Source of the DNA: Phalacrocorax aristotelis
Lineage: Eukaryota > Chordata > Aves > Suliformes > Phalacrocoracidae
Assembly (NCBI RefSeq): GCF_949628215.1
Contig: NC_134287.1
Span: 22,823,501 to 22,887,500, forward strand
DNA: 64,000 bases
Reading direction: 5' to 3'
Shown: positions 47,973 through 57,050 of the stretch, piece by piece
Layout: every line of letters starts with the position of its first letter
How positions within the stretch are numbered: the first letter of the stretch is position 1
Notes under the pieces: model-generated
Told to the model about the DNA's origin: nothing
The model's database searches: none
What the model saw: only the letters and a program-made list of their open reading frames with translations
Position numbers and translations under genes: made by a program

Positions 47973-50900
47973 CTGAGGACCAAGAACACGCGGTCAGCGA
48001 GCGTTACACGAGCAACGTACCGCACAAAGGAACACTATTTCCCCCCCAGGTTACCGGTTACGTCAGCAGGAGCAGCAGCGACAGCTATAATTGAGCGGCA
48101 AATCAAGCCACTACTGTGAAACTCAAGTTTTTGGTTGCTGGTGGCTTTGTGCGCACCCTTGTCTAATTACGCTCCGAGTTCCCAGACCCGGACAATTCTG
48201 TGGAAGCTGTTCAGCTTCAGGAGTGGGAGGCAAGCACGGGGCTCGCCAGAACACCCTGCTTCGGGAGGTTTCCCAGTCAGATGTTTTATTACCTTTTTCC
48301 TTTTGTTATCTGAAGGTTTTCTATTTGCTCAGTACCTCCGAAATTTGTAAACCTTTCATTTTACTGTCACCTTTGTGTACTTCTCACCATTTCCTTGGCC
48401 GTTATTTCCCAGCTGGTCACACTTCCACAGCTGCCCTACCTTGTGTCGTCTGTCCACGTACTTCTTGTAGCTTAAAGAAACCCATATTTTGAAGCGTGAC
48501 TATTTTACTGACACCACATTAAACGCTTCCTGAAGATGGGACTTTGTTACTCACTCATTCTGGAACTGGAAAGATGCAAATTTGCAGCAGTGGTGGAAGT
48601 GACCTGGTCATCCCCAAACTTGTGTTCATTTTGAACGGAAAATGCCATTATGCTTTTATTCTATCTTGTGCCGTTGCTCATTTTAACTTTGGAAGGAGTT
48701 AGATTAGTTTCACGTCACTTTTACAGCATGATGTGGCTGAGATCTTGATTTTGCACAGGAGGACAAGCTGTGCCTTCATCCACCCCAAGCGACGCGTACG
48801 GCAGGGGCCACAGCGGATTCGGGCTGTCCCTCCTTCCAGCCTCTGCAGGTGCGCAGAGCCCGGCTCTCGCCCTCAATCTCTCGCTCCCCCTCACTTTCAA
48901 CTTCCGTGGCCTTGGTAAGGTTCAGGATTCATGCGAGGCAGCGAGCAGAGGAAGGGCAGGACCAGAGCTAACGATGGCAGGTTCCCTGGCAAGCAGGCGT
49001 CGCCACCCCGGAACATCCCTGCCCGCTCCCCCAGGCCCCCCGCGCGGCGCAGCGCGCTCCGGTGCGAGGGCAGCCGGACGTGCCCGGATCCCCACCGCTC
49101 CTTGCTGATACCAAGGGATCTGCCGCGCTCGGGCACAGGCAAACTCTGATCCTGACCAAAAGGCACTTGATCTCTTCCCTTTAGTCTGGGCCCTGTAACT
49201 GTTTTCAGAGGAGGATCATCTAATCCCTAAATCATCTAAAGAAAACCAATTCCTCCGTCCCTCCCAGGCGTGAGTGTAATTTTAAAATATATTAAATAGT
49301 ATCTTTTCCCTTTGCAATTAGCTGTGAGATTAAAAGTATGATCTCCAATGGAACCAAGCATTGCGTAGGTGTGACTATAGTTCATGTACATAACTCCTAA
49401 TTTCACTGCCCCTTAATTATTTTGAAAGGTTCTCAACTAGCGGGAAAAGCAGAAAAGGAAAGTTTGGTACATTCAGCAATACCACGAGCAGACAAGTGGA
49501 GAGCGCTTCCTGACTAGCTACCTGCCCCCTGTCTATGGAGAAAGGCGCGTTACTCATCTTTTAGAGGGAATCGGGAGTCAGGATTAGGCCTCAGAGAAAG
49601 CAGGTTAAAAAAATCTACCTTTTTTTTTTTTTCTTTACTTTAAACTTACCCTAGTCCAATGGCAAGCAAATGAGACAGAAGCAGAGAAGGAAGAAACACC
49701 TTCAAAAATTCCGCTGAGAATATCCCCCCTTTCTTCATTACACTGGTGTTTCTCATGCTGAGCGTAGCTGTGCGCCTGGGATGCTTGAAGAGGAATTCCC
49801 TAGTTTTGAGGAAGAAAAGGCAGTCACAGCGTTAACAGACACCTATTTTGACGTGTGGAAGTAAAAGCTGCACCCGAGTTCATCCAGAAACACTGGCAGC
49901 ACTCACTTTGGCGGGATGTTCTCCGGCCTGCTGGACCAGTCCCATATCCAATCCGCATTCTTCTTCAGCAGCCTCTCCACTTCTTTCCTCCTTTCAAGGA
50001 AATCTTCTTCAGACTAAAACAAAGAGCCATCACCAACCAGTACTCAGGACTAGGACAGGTAGGAAGTTAGTACTTACTGCAAAACAAAGCTCCTGCTCCG
50101 CCCCTAAGACCTCAGGCTAGGCTACCCCTGAAGCCCCCTTCTCCCCGCTCTTCCCGCTGAGGCCTCTCCACATCACTTGTATCGAAGTATTTAGATCCCA
50201 GGTAAACACGGAGGGAAGAGGCAGATCTGTCTCCAGAGGAGGATTTCAGCGGAAAAGACTGTATCCCATATCCATGTCCTGTCCTCAAGTGAATCACAGC
50301 ATTAATGCTGAATAAGGATAGAGTTTATCGCTTAATACGTGTGCATTAAATGAAGCCAAGGTCTTGCGATAAAAATAGTATTGCCTGATCACAGGATTAA
50401 AATAGCTACATGTGCGCACATACATGCTGAAGAACGGAAATAAAATTGTCCCAGCAACTTGAATTCTGATGGTTTTCTAATTTTTGACTATTTATTCTCA
50501 AAGTCTAAATAATGATCTTTAAAAGCATGAAGCGTTTTCTGGAAAGATAAAATAAAAATAATTAATTTCCAGCAACGCATTTAGCTAAGCTAAAGGTGGG
50601 AATCTGTTCAGCTAGGCTCCTGTAGGAGCTGTAGAGATGAAGGGGAGTTTCAGATAAAGGATGAGGCAATGGGACCAAGCACATTTCATGTAATTTTGAG
50701 AACTGATTTCATCTATGTTATTGATACAGCTGTATAACTTAGCAACTGTATGAAGTTGCAACCCCGCAAGGTTAAATACCGTACAAACAGCGAACACACA
50801 GCCTTTGTTTTAAAAAGTTTGCAACACTGGGCAGAAAACGATAATCCATGAGCTAACAGAGGCAGCCAAGGAAATCAGGGAGCCCCCAAGATGGTAATAC

Positions 50901-53900
50901 CCAGCGCGCACCCAGCTGCAGGTGATAAACAACAGTAACTGAAAAAGGGAAGAGCTGGAAGAAATCAGGGTTTTTGAAGTAAAATGCAAGGATCCCAAGT
51001 TCTTGCTAGAATTAACGGAACACCACTCCCCGCTGGAGCAGGAGGAACCATCAGGGCTGGCAGCTTTCGCCAGTTTGTCATACATCACTGTTTCTTTTCA
51101 TGCAGAGGCCCCAAGTGAAATATAATCCTGATTTCTAATCCCTATCTGCTAACCCTGTACGAATTAGTCACAGGCACGGAATATACTTCAATTTAATGAG
51201 AAAACAGTATCACTTTGTATGTAAAACAGCGCAGGGAGAGTGATTTACCCAAGATAATAGAGCAAGTCTTTGGAAGAGCAGAGGAACACTGTTGATACTT
51301 CACTCCTCAAGATGTTTTATAAGTAATTTTTTTTCCATATTAAAGCCAGTACCTAATTACAGTGAAGACTTAATATTTTAGCCTGTCATCATGCAGTAAG
51401 CTATAAATTGATACAACATGCTTAATATACAGTATCCTTTTCCCCGACTCTTTTCTCAAATGTATTTACTAATTTTCTTTGCAAGTACGTAAACAAACGT
51501 ACAAAATCAAATGAGAAATAACAGCGAGCTTTTCAAAGCAGCCTGTAGAAATGCTAGGTACTGGTTGTTAGAAAAGAACGGAATCATAAAGCTATGGCAG
51601 CGCTTTGAAAGCGTATGTCATTGGCTGTCACGTTTAAGTGACTAAAAATTCCTGCTGCTGCCAAATTCACTTTCTCAATTCCCAACGCACCGGTGGTAGC
51701 GCATTTAAATAGAATTTCATCGTGGGGGACGCATGAGACGTACCAAGCTCACAGTCAAAGGTGGAAGAGGAAACTTCAGCACCATAAGGTGTCCACAGAA
51801 CGCTGAGCTTCGCCTGTACTGCCACCTACGTGCCCGCCCTATCGATGCGCTTCCTGTACACCTCGTCTCATAATCTGTTCGACTGACAACAATGCCTGCT
51901 GCACAGGACAGAGAAACCACGACAGAGGACACATCGCCGGATCACCAGAAGCTGGAGGCCTAGCGAGGTGCTGACTCTGGCTCTCTCGAAGCCTAGAGCA
52001 GTGATTATCTTCTGGATTATCTTTTTTCCTAAAAGCTACTTGTAGGATCTGCAGGTTGGCCTTTTCAGCTTGTGGCTAGGAAGGGACATCTGAGAACCCA
52101 GCCATTTTAAAAGACAATAGATTAGGGCACTTAAATCCTTCTGAAAAAATCTCACATTAGAGATTAAAAAAAAAAAATAATCCATGCAAGTCAGATTCAA
52201 ATACACAAAGCCTGATTCTGCAAAGATTATTCTAAGTTACTAAATTATTTAAGCCTCTGCATTAGCAGCGTCCCCTCTTACCTCCTAATGCTGGTTTTCG
52301 AACAACAAGAGGAAGAAATTCTTCCTCCCAAAGCAAGATGAGATTTTTACCTGAAAGCTGTTCTTTTCTCCACTGCTGTGACTCTCTATTTCCAAAGCTC
52401 GGTGACTGTCCTGAGGTGTCTGGGAACGAGGAGGACTTGATAAAAAGAGAAACGCAAGTAAGAAAGAACTCATTAAATTTTTTCATGACATTGTTTATGG
52501 TATGAACAAGAAGCTAGTGAATGAGCTTATGCACGCTTCTCCTGAAGAGCTGCAGTGCCCTGGCCCTAACTTAAGACATTAATTTCCCAATGGGTGATAT
52601 AATGCAGCCATCGCATTCAATTCATCTTTGATTTTCTAACAATCTGCCAGGAAGCTTGCTGCACAGAGCTGTTTTTCAGCAGCGCGGAGATATGCCTGTG
52701 AGGCTGTACGATTTGGCCCACGTTAGTTAGTAAGTAACAATGGGCAGCAAATGATGAATAAAAGCAGGGTTTGGTTTGAATTCAAACTAGCCAGAGAAGG
52801 CTGGGAAGTTCTGTAGCCAACTGTCTATTTTGAACCCTGTAGCTCCTTGGTTTTTTTTAAATAAACCTTAGGCTGCAGACTTCACAGCCCATCAAAAATC
52901 AAATAAATGAATTAACAACACTGACTGACAATTTGCATGAGACATAAGTTGTTTTGTTGTGTTATAATTCTAGAAATCTGTTATGTTTTGTAAACCAGAC
53001 GTCGGACAATTCCTTAGAAATTACCTTAGAACTACTCACTGCCATACCTCGTCACAAACCACAGGTTGCTTTTTATCACCGTTCTCTGACGCTCCTGTTC
53101 CAGGCAGCGGCCTTAGCGCTACACGCCCTTCGGAGCGGCACCGACACCGCTTGCCCAAGGGCCGATCCTTCAGAGCGACAGCCCCACGCGGCTCCGGCAT
53201 GTTTGATTTGCCAGAACGAGGCTGCTGCCGGTACACAAGCAGCACGCCCGTGGGAAGTTCGGCTGCTGCTGCTGGACTTCTGTATCAGGCTACACCAACA
53301 CCCCAAGATGGCATCTTCATGAGGTGTGAGAACTCTTCGAGAGTCCCCTCCTCTGTAGTAACTTCCTTCTGGTTTCAGGACAGGCTTCTACCCAAGCAGT
53401 ACTCTAGTATTTAAATACCAATCTTTTAAATATGAAATTTTCCTATCTCTTCCTCTCCACATGCGTGTATATGCACGTGCATAAGGATATACACACACGT
53501 ACGTAAGCATTTCTGCACTTGTCTCTGCCCCTTGGGCAGAAAAGTGGCTTTGTGTGACAGCGACCTTTCCTTTGCTCACGATACAGCACCCTGTTTACCT
53601 GTCACAATGTGAACTTTCTCTTGAACTGCTTCTTCCAGATTCATGTTGAGCATCGAGGAGTATCTTCTCCATGTCACCGTTGTGAATGGAAATAGAGGCG
53701 GGCACTTGTTCTTGGCTCGCTGGAGTAGCAGCAGTTCCGCTGCCATTTCCGTTACTGCTGAAGTGGAGCTCTACCCAGGAACCTGCTTGGCATAATTGAA
53801 AACAGAACCAGAGTAAACCAAGTGGTTTTGCGTAAAAGCCATGTAAAACATGAGACTGTTGATCCTCCCCAGCGTGGCATTACAGTACGACACGCAGAAG

Positions 53901-56472
53901 TACCAGCACTGACACCTCGGCTAATAAACACGCTGAAATGCCAAAACGCGGGGGCGCTTTGTGAGCGAGCTGGGAACTCTCTCAGAACTGGGAAGCTGGT
54001 CAGTACAGCGTGTCTCTTTCTGCAGCTGAAGTCCTTTTATTTCAGGATATGTTTAATTTTTATTGTTCAACATAGGTGGTAGCCAAACAAAACAATCTCA
54101 AGGACTTTCTCTGCCAGAAGTCTATTTATTCATTTATTGAAAATATTTTAGGCTCAAGACTCCAAGAACTGTGTTTTGTTTAGTCTTTTTTCAGGGAGCA
54201 TTTTTAGGCGTTGCTGTTAAGCAACAGAGGATATGTGGCAATGACTAGATCATGTGTTTGCTGCTCGCAGTATATTTAACACGGACAGTCACATGTTGCT
54301 TTGTTTTTTTAAGAGTGCACTGAATAACAACTCTCTTCTGGCTAGCAGTAACCAATGCACAAAAGGACCTGTATCTGTTGTCTCATTTATAAATCAGCTC
54401 AAGGGACAGAAAATATTTGAATTACATGAATGCCAGTGGAATTTACCTATGGAACATGGTCACGTGTGTAAACAACAGCAGAGCAGACAGATGTATCGTG
54501 CCCATCCCCAAACAGTTTACAAGACACAGAACAGCAAGTGCAGCAGCAGGAGGGCAGGTGAAAGCCCCCGAGTTTTGGAGAGTGCAGTGGAAAGGACGTC
54601 TAAGCCATAAGCAAGGAACGGCAGTGACACAGAGTGTTTGAAGCGTTCCTGCTCTGGGGCAGCAGAGGCTCGGGCAGAGCCCGGGAGCAAACCACGTTCA
54701 AGGGAACAGCAGGAGGGACAAAGGAGCTGTTTTAGAGGTATGCAGAAGGGGAGACAGCAAGGCGGAGATCTAGTGCGAAATACAAATGTCAAGTGAAGAA
54801 AGATATGCCAGCTGTGAAAAGATTGAAAGTTCATAAATGGAATGAAAAGCCAAACTGCTTGGCCTGCATTATTAACATTAATCTCTCTCTTCTGAAAAGC
54901 CAGACGACCACCAGATCTTTTGAACAGAAGCACACCAGGTTACCAAGTTTTGAAGCAACGTTTTTCTGGATAGCCTCTTCTACTTTACAACTGTTCCGTT
55001 GTTTTGGTTGGTTTGCGTTCCCTCCCCTCCACATGACCCTGTGTGGTATGTGTCTGGGTATGTGTTTACACCCAGACAAACCCTTCCCTACTCTTTCCCC
55101 CCAGATTTATGAAAGCTCAAGTTGTTACCCAATAATGATCACAACCACTGACGTTTAAGATGGTGTCCAAAAGGAGCTCTGGCTCCAGCTACCTTGACAG
55201 TACCGGCCAGCTCCGAGCGTACGTGCCCTTGCCCCTCCGCACATCCCACCTCGCCTCCCGCTCCTCTATTTAAAAAAGCAGAACAACTTCACACTGCGTG
55301 GGCTGCGCTAGAGCCACTCACAGACGTGGCCATAAGCGATTCTCGCCCTGACGATGTGTACTGCTTCGGGCTCGCGCGCGTTGCAACCGCCAGCAGCACC
55401 ACAGGCAAACCTAACTGCTTCCTACAGCAAACGACCCTACCTGGGCACAGCGCGGCCAGCGCACGGTGAAACACGGAGAAGATTAAGGCTATAACAGAAG
55501 GACCACAGGACCCGTGTTCTGCACGTTTCCTTTTCTTGGGTTTTTTTTTCCCTTTTAGACACTCCTGAGATTAAGGCTGTGCTACTGCGCTAAGAACAGC
55601 TTGTTATATTATCATTTAAAGATAAAAGAACCTGTATTTTTATGAAGTTGGAAACATAAACAGGTAAGAGCACGTGTAACAGGGCAATGCAAACCAAACA
55701 GACCGAGCTGTGGGGAAGGATTTTTGAAGGCAATGATCTTATATCATGTTCCAACCCAGGGTTAGCATTAAAAAGAGGTACTGGATCAGCTCTGGACATC
55801 TTAATTTCTTAATATACGGCTTTCAAACCTGGAAACAAGAAAGCGAAATTCCGCAGAAAGATGAGAACGTCTCCTGAAACTGCTAAAGCCACCGTGCAAA
55901 CGGCACACAGACCTCGCTGCTGAGGCTCGTTTGCTTCCGAGCTCCGCGGAACGCCGGGACGTGCGACGGCCCGGCTCCCCTCGGGCGCCGCGGCCGCGAA
56001 GGGGCCGCGCTTACCGCGGCACGAAGCCTCGGGGCCCGCGCAGCCGGGACAGCGCGGCCTTACGGCCCGGCCCGGCCGTGCCACCGGGGCTGCGCGCCCC
56101 CGCGCCGGCCGGAGCCCTGCGGGCGCTTCGGCGAGCGGCCGCGGCCGGGGCGATGCGCGGCCAAGGGGCGGCGGCGGGGAAACCCGGAGCGGAGCGGAGC
56201 GGCCCGGCCCGGCCCCGGCGCCGGCCGGAGCCCGGCCTCGCCTCAGGCCCGGGGAGGCGGCGGCCCGGCCGCCCGCCTCAGCGCCTCGCAGGGCCCGGGC
56301 ACCCAGCGAGGGAGGGAGAGCGGACACGGACACGGACACGGACACGGACACGGACACGGACACGGACACGGACACGGACACGGACACGGACACGGACACG
56401 GACACGGACACGGACACGGACACGGACACCCTCACCCTGCAGGTTCTCCTCCTGCGGGCTGAGCCGCGACAT
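47921..56472 (-). CDS. BNIP3: BNIP3 mitophagy receptor, six coding exons
   Basis: A tail-anchored mitochondrial outer-membrane protein of the BH3-like group. From family knowledge it recruits LC3/GABARAP to mitochondria for mitophagy and is induced by hypoxia. Coding exons in transcript order: 56472-56436, 53782-53599, 52435-52351, 50013-49907, 49799-49650, 47972-47921. They total 615 nt, or 204 residues; the classical human form is 194. Visible features: LIR motif WVEL at 15-18 flanked by S14 and S21; [10 protein letters not shown] at 74-83; a BH3-like stretch around 109-124; [15 protein letters not shown] at 124-138; and a C-terminal membrane helix at about 172-192 with S180-H181 and the A184-G188-G192 spacing used for dimerisation. 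The basic tail [13 protein letters not shown] faces the intermembrane side. All introns are GT-AG and in phase. Confidence 0.97.
47973..49649 (-). other. BNIP3 intron 5
   Basis: Mixed composition, with a GC-rich patch near 48,780-49,110 that gives composition-driven open frames on both strands. No coding exon recognised. Confidence 0.5.
49650..49799 (-). CDS. BNIP3: BNIP3 coding exon 5 (membrane segment)
   Basis: Encodes residues 138-188: [32 protein letters not shown], and most of the membrane helix [20 protein letters not shown]180-H181 and A184 are present, as needed for helix packing in the human protein. The donor is GTAAGT, followed by an A-rich run in the intron. Confidence 0.96.
49907..50013 (-). 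CDS. BNIP3: BNIP3 coding exon 4 (BH3-like)
   Basis: Encodes residues 103-137 and part of K138: [19 protein letters not shown] followed by [15 protein letters not shown]. It is separated from exon 5 by only 107 bp. The acceptor is TTTTAG and the donor is GTGAGT, phase 2. Confidence 0.96.
50014..53598 (-). other. BNIP3 introns 2 and 3
   Basis: Intron 2 (52,436-53,598) has a CpG-rich patch at about 53,100-53,280 with overlapping antisense open frames of 122 and 143 codons that match nothing I know. Intron 3 (50,014-52,350) is AT-rich with an A12 run near 52,168. No further genes seen. Confidence 0.5.
52351..52435 (-). CDS. BNIP3: BNIP3 coding exon 3
   Basis: Encodes residues 74-102, [20 protein letters not shown] then SSGEKNSFQ, the PEST-like, phosphorylatable central region. 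The acceptor is TATCAAG and the donor is GTAAAA, both rather weak matches. The segment matches human [10 protein letters not shown] exactly. Confidence 0.95.
53599..53782 (-). CDS. BNIP3: BNIP3 coding exon 2 (LIR)
   Basis: Encodes residues 13-74: the LC3-interacting segment SWVELHFS, a Ser/Gly/Ala/Thr-rich spacer with [10 protein letters not shown], then [20 protein letters not shown] and ending SSHCD. The spacer is longer than in human and accounts for most of the extra length. The acceptor is CCAAGCAG and the donor is GTAAAC. Confidence 0.96.
53783..56435 (-). other. BNIP3 intron 1
   Basis: Starts in the CpG island with the hexanucleotide array and passes into ordinary AT-rich sequence below about 55,900. 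No other gene, exon or transposon is recognisable within it. Confidence 0.6.
56322..56429. repeat. (GGACAC)18 hexanucleotide array in BNIP3 intron 1
   Basis: Eighteen perfect tandem copies (108 bp) of GGACAC, reading GTGTCC on the BNIP3 strand. The array begins at intron position +7, touching the donor. Each junction creates a CpG. The open frames crossing it (Val-Ser, Val-Arg, Thr-Arg repeats) are by-products of the repeat. Confidence 0.97.
56436..56472 (-). CDS. BNIP3: BNIP3 coding exon 1
   Basis: Encodes [12 protein letters not shown] plus one base of Gly13. G lies at -3 of the ATG. The donor G|GTGAGG is followed at once by the GTGTCC hexanucleotide array. The reading frame is also open upstream to an ATG at 56,631, so an N-terminally extended form is formally possible. 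Confidence 0.92.
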
Positions 56473-56529
56473 GGCGCGGCTCCGCTGCGCTGCTCTGCCC
56501 GGTCCGGCCCTGCCGCCGCGGCGGAGGGA

Positions 56530-56534
56530 CACGC
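56530..56534 (-). promoter_or_regulatory. Candidate hypoxia response core
   Basis: CACGC on the + strand is GCGTG on the BNIP3 strand, which fits RCGTG, about 60 bp upstream of the ATG. BNIP3 is a known HIF-1 target in mammals, but a 5-nt core in a CpG island is weak evidence. Confidence 0.3.
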
Positions 56535-56604
56535 AGGCCCCGGTGCTGCGCACCCAGACGCAGTAGGACGCGCACTGCCCGCCGCTCGGCGGGACGAGCC
56601 GCCG

Positions 56605-56612
56605 TGACGTCA
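56605..56612 (-). promoter_or_regulatory. CRE/ATF palindrome in BNIP3 promoter
   Basis: A perfect TGACGTCA about 133 bp upstream of the BNIP3 start codon, at nearly the same spacing as the one upstream of PPP2R2D. Confidence 0.6.
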
Positions 56613-56629
56613 GCGGGCGCACCGCTCGC

Positions 56630-56634
56630 ATTGG
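56630..56634 (-). promoter_or_regulatory. Inverted CCAAT box of BNIP3
   Basis: ATTGG on the + strand (GCATTGGCCG) is CCAAT on the BNIP3 strand, about 160 bp upstream of the ATG, 18 bp beyond the CRE. The arrangement is typical for NF-Y. Confidence 0.5.
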
Positions 56635-56712
56635 CCGCTGCAGCGGGGCGGGGGTGGAACCGGGCGGGTCGCGCGCTGCCTGAGGCCAGGCGGCGGGGCC
56701 CCTCAGGCCGCC

Positions 56713-57033
56713 ATGGTGGGCGGGGCTGCGGGCGGGGGCCCCGCAGGGCTCCGGGGGCTGCGGGCGGGCGGGGGCCCCGCAGGGCTCTGGGGGCCGCGGG
56801 GGAGGGGGTCCCCTGCCGGCCTCCGGCCGCAGCCCGGACAGCCCCAGCTGAAGAAGAGGGCGGCTCCCTCAGGGAACTCCTCACCTTCCCGCTCCCCGCC
56901 CGCTCCGCACCCCCCGCGCCCCGCAGCGTGCCTCCCGCCCGCCCGCCCGCCCGCCCGCGGGCGCCAGACACTGCTTCTCACACAGAGTCAGCGAACAGGC
57001 CTGTCCTCGGGTTTTGAGGGAAGCCGCATCTGA
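56713..57033 (+). CDS. Possible small ORF divergent from BNIP3
   Basis: 106 codons beginning at an ATG in perfect Kozak context (GCCGCCATGG), about 240 bp from the BNIP3 ATG and on the opposite strand. The product would be rich in Gly, Pro, Arg and Ala (MVGGAAGGGPAGLRGLRAGG at the start), with a basic, Ser-rich middle (LKKRAAPSGN) and no domain that I recognise. GC-rich composition alone can produce such a frame, and GCCGCCATGG also resembles a YY1 site. A possible donor TAG|GTAATG follows at 57,105. Treated as doubtful. Confidence 0.2.
   Translation: MVGGAAGGGPAGLRGLRAGGGPAGLWGPRGRGSPAGLRPQPGQPQLKKRAAPSGNSSPSRSPPAPHPPRPAACLPPARPPARGRQTLLLTQSQRTGLSSGFEGSRI
56722..56789. repeat. Two-copy GC-rich tandem repeat upstream of BNIP3
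   Basis: The first unit (56,722-56,753) and second unit (56,754-56,789) share GGGGCTGCGGGCGGG and CCCCGCAGGGCTC. They differ by a GGGC insertion and one base near the end. A third partial copy follows. Confidence 0.7.
56934..56957. repeat. (CCCG)6 microsatellite
   Basis: Six perfect CCCG copies in the outer part of the BNIP3 CpG island. The opposite strand, with spaced GGG runs, could form a G-quadruplex. Confidence 0.8.
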
Positions 57034-57050
57034 CTGCAGAGGCGGGAGGG

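Larger units (their letters stand above)
55930..57050. promoter_or_regulatory. CpG island promoter of BNIP3
   Basis: Dense CpG and very high GC surround the BNIP3 first exon, with AT-rich DNA on both sides. It contains GC boxes (GGGGCGGGGG at about 56,644), an inverted CCAAT box, a CRE palindrome and two GC-rich repeats. Its extent on both sides of the first exon would allow divergent transcription. Confidence 0.85.

Noticed and set aside
52954-53414. Two overlapping plus-strand frames inside BNIP3 intron 2
   Set aside because: Different frames over the same CpG-rich patch with no known domain. Composition is the simpler explanation.
55809-56566. Frames with long Val-Ser, Val-Arg or Thr-Arg repeats
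   Set aside because: They are translations of the GTGTCC/GGACAC array and not repeat proteins; only the first 12 codons plus one base of BNIP3 are supported.
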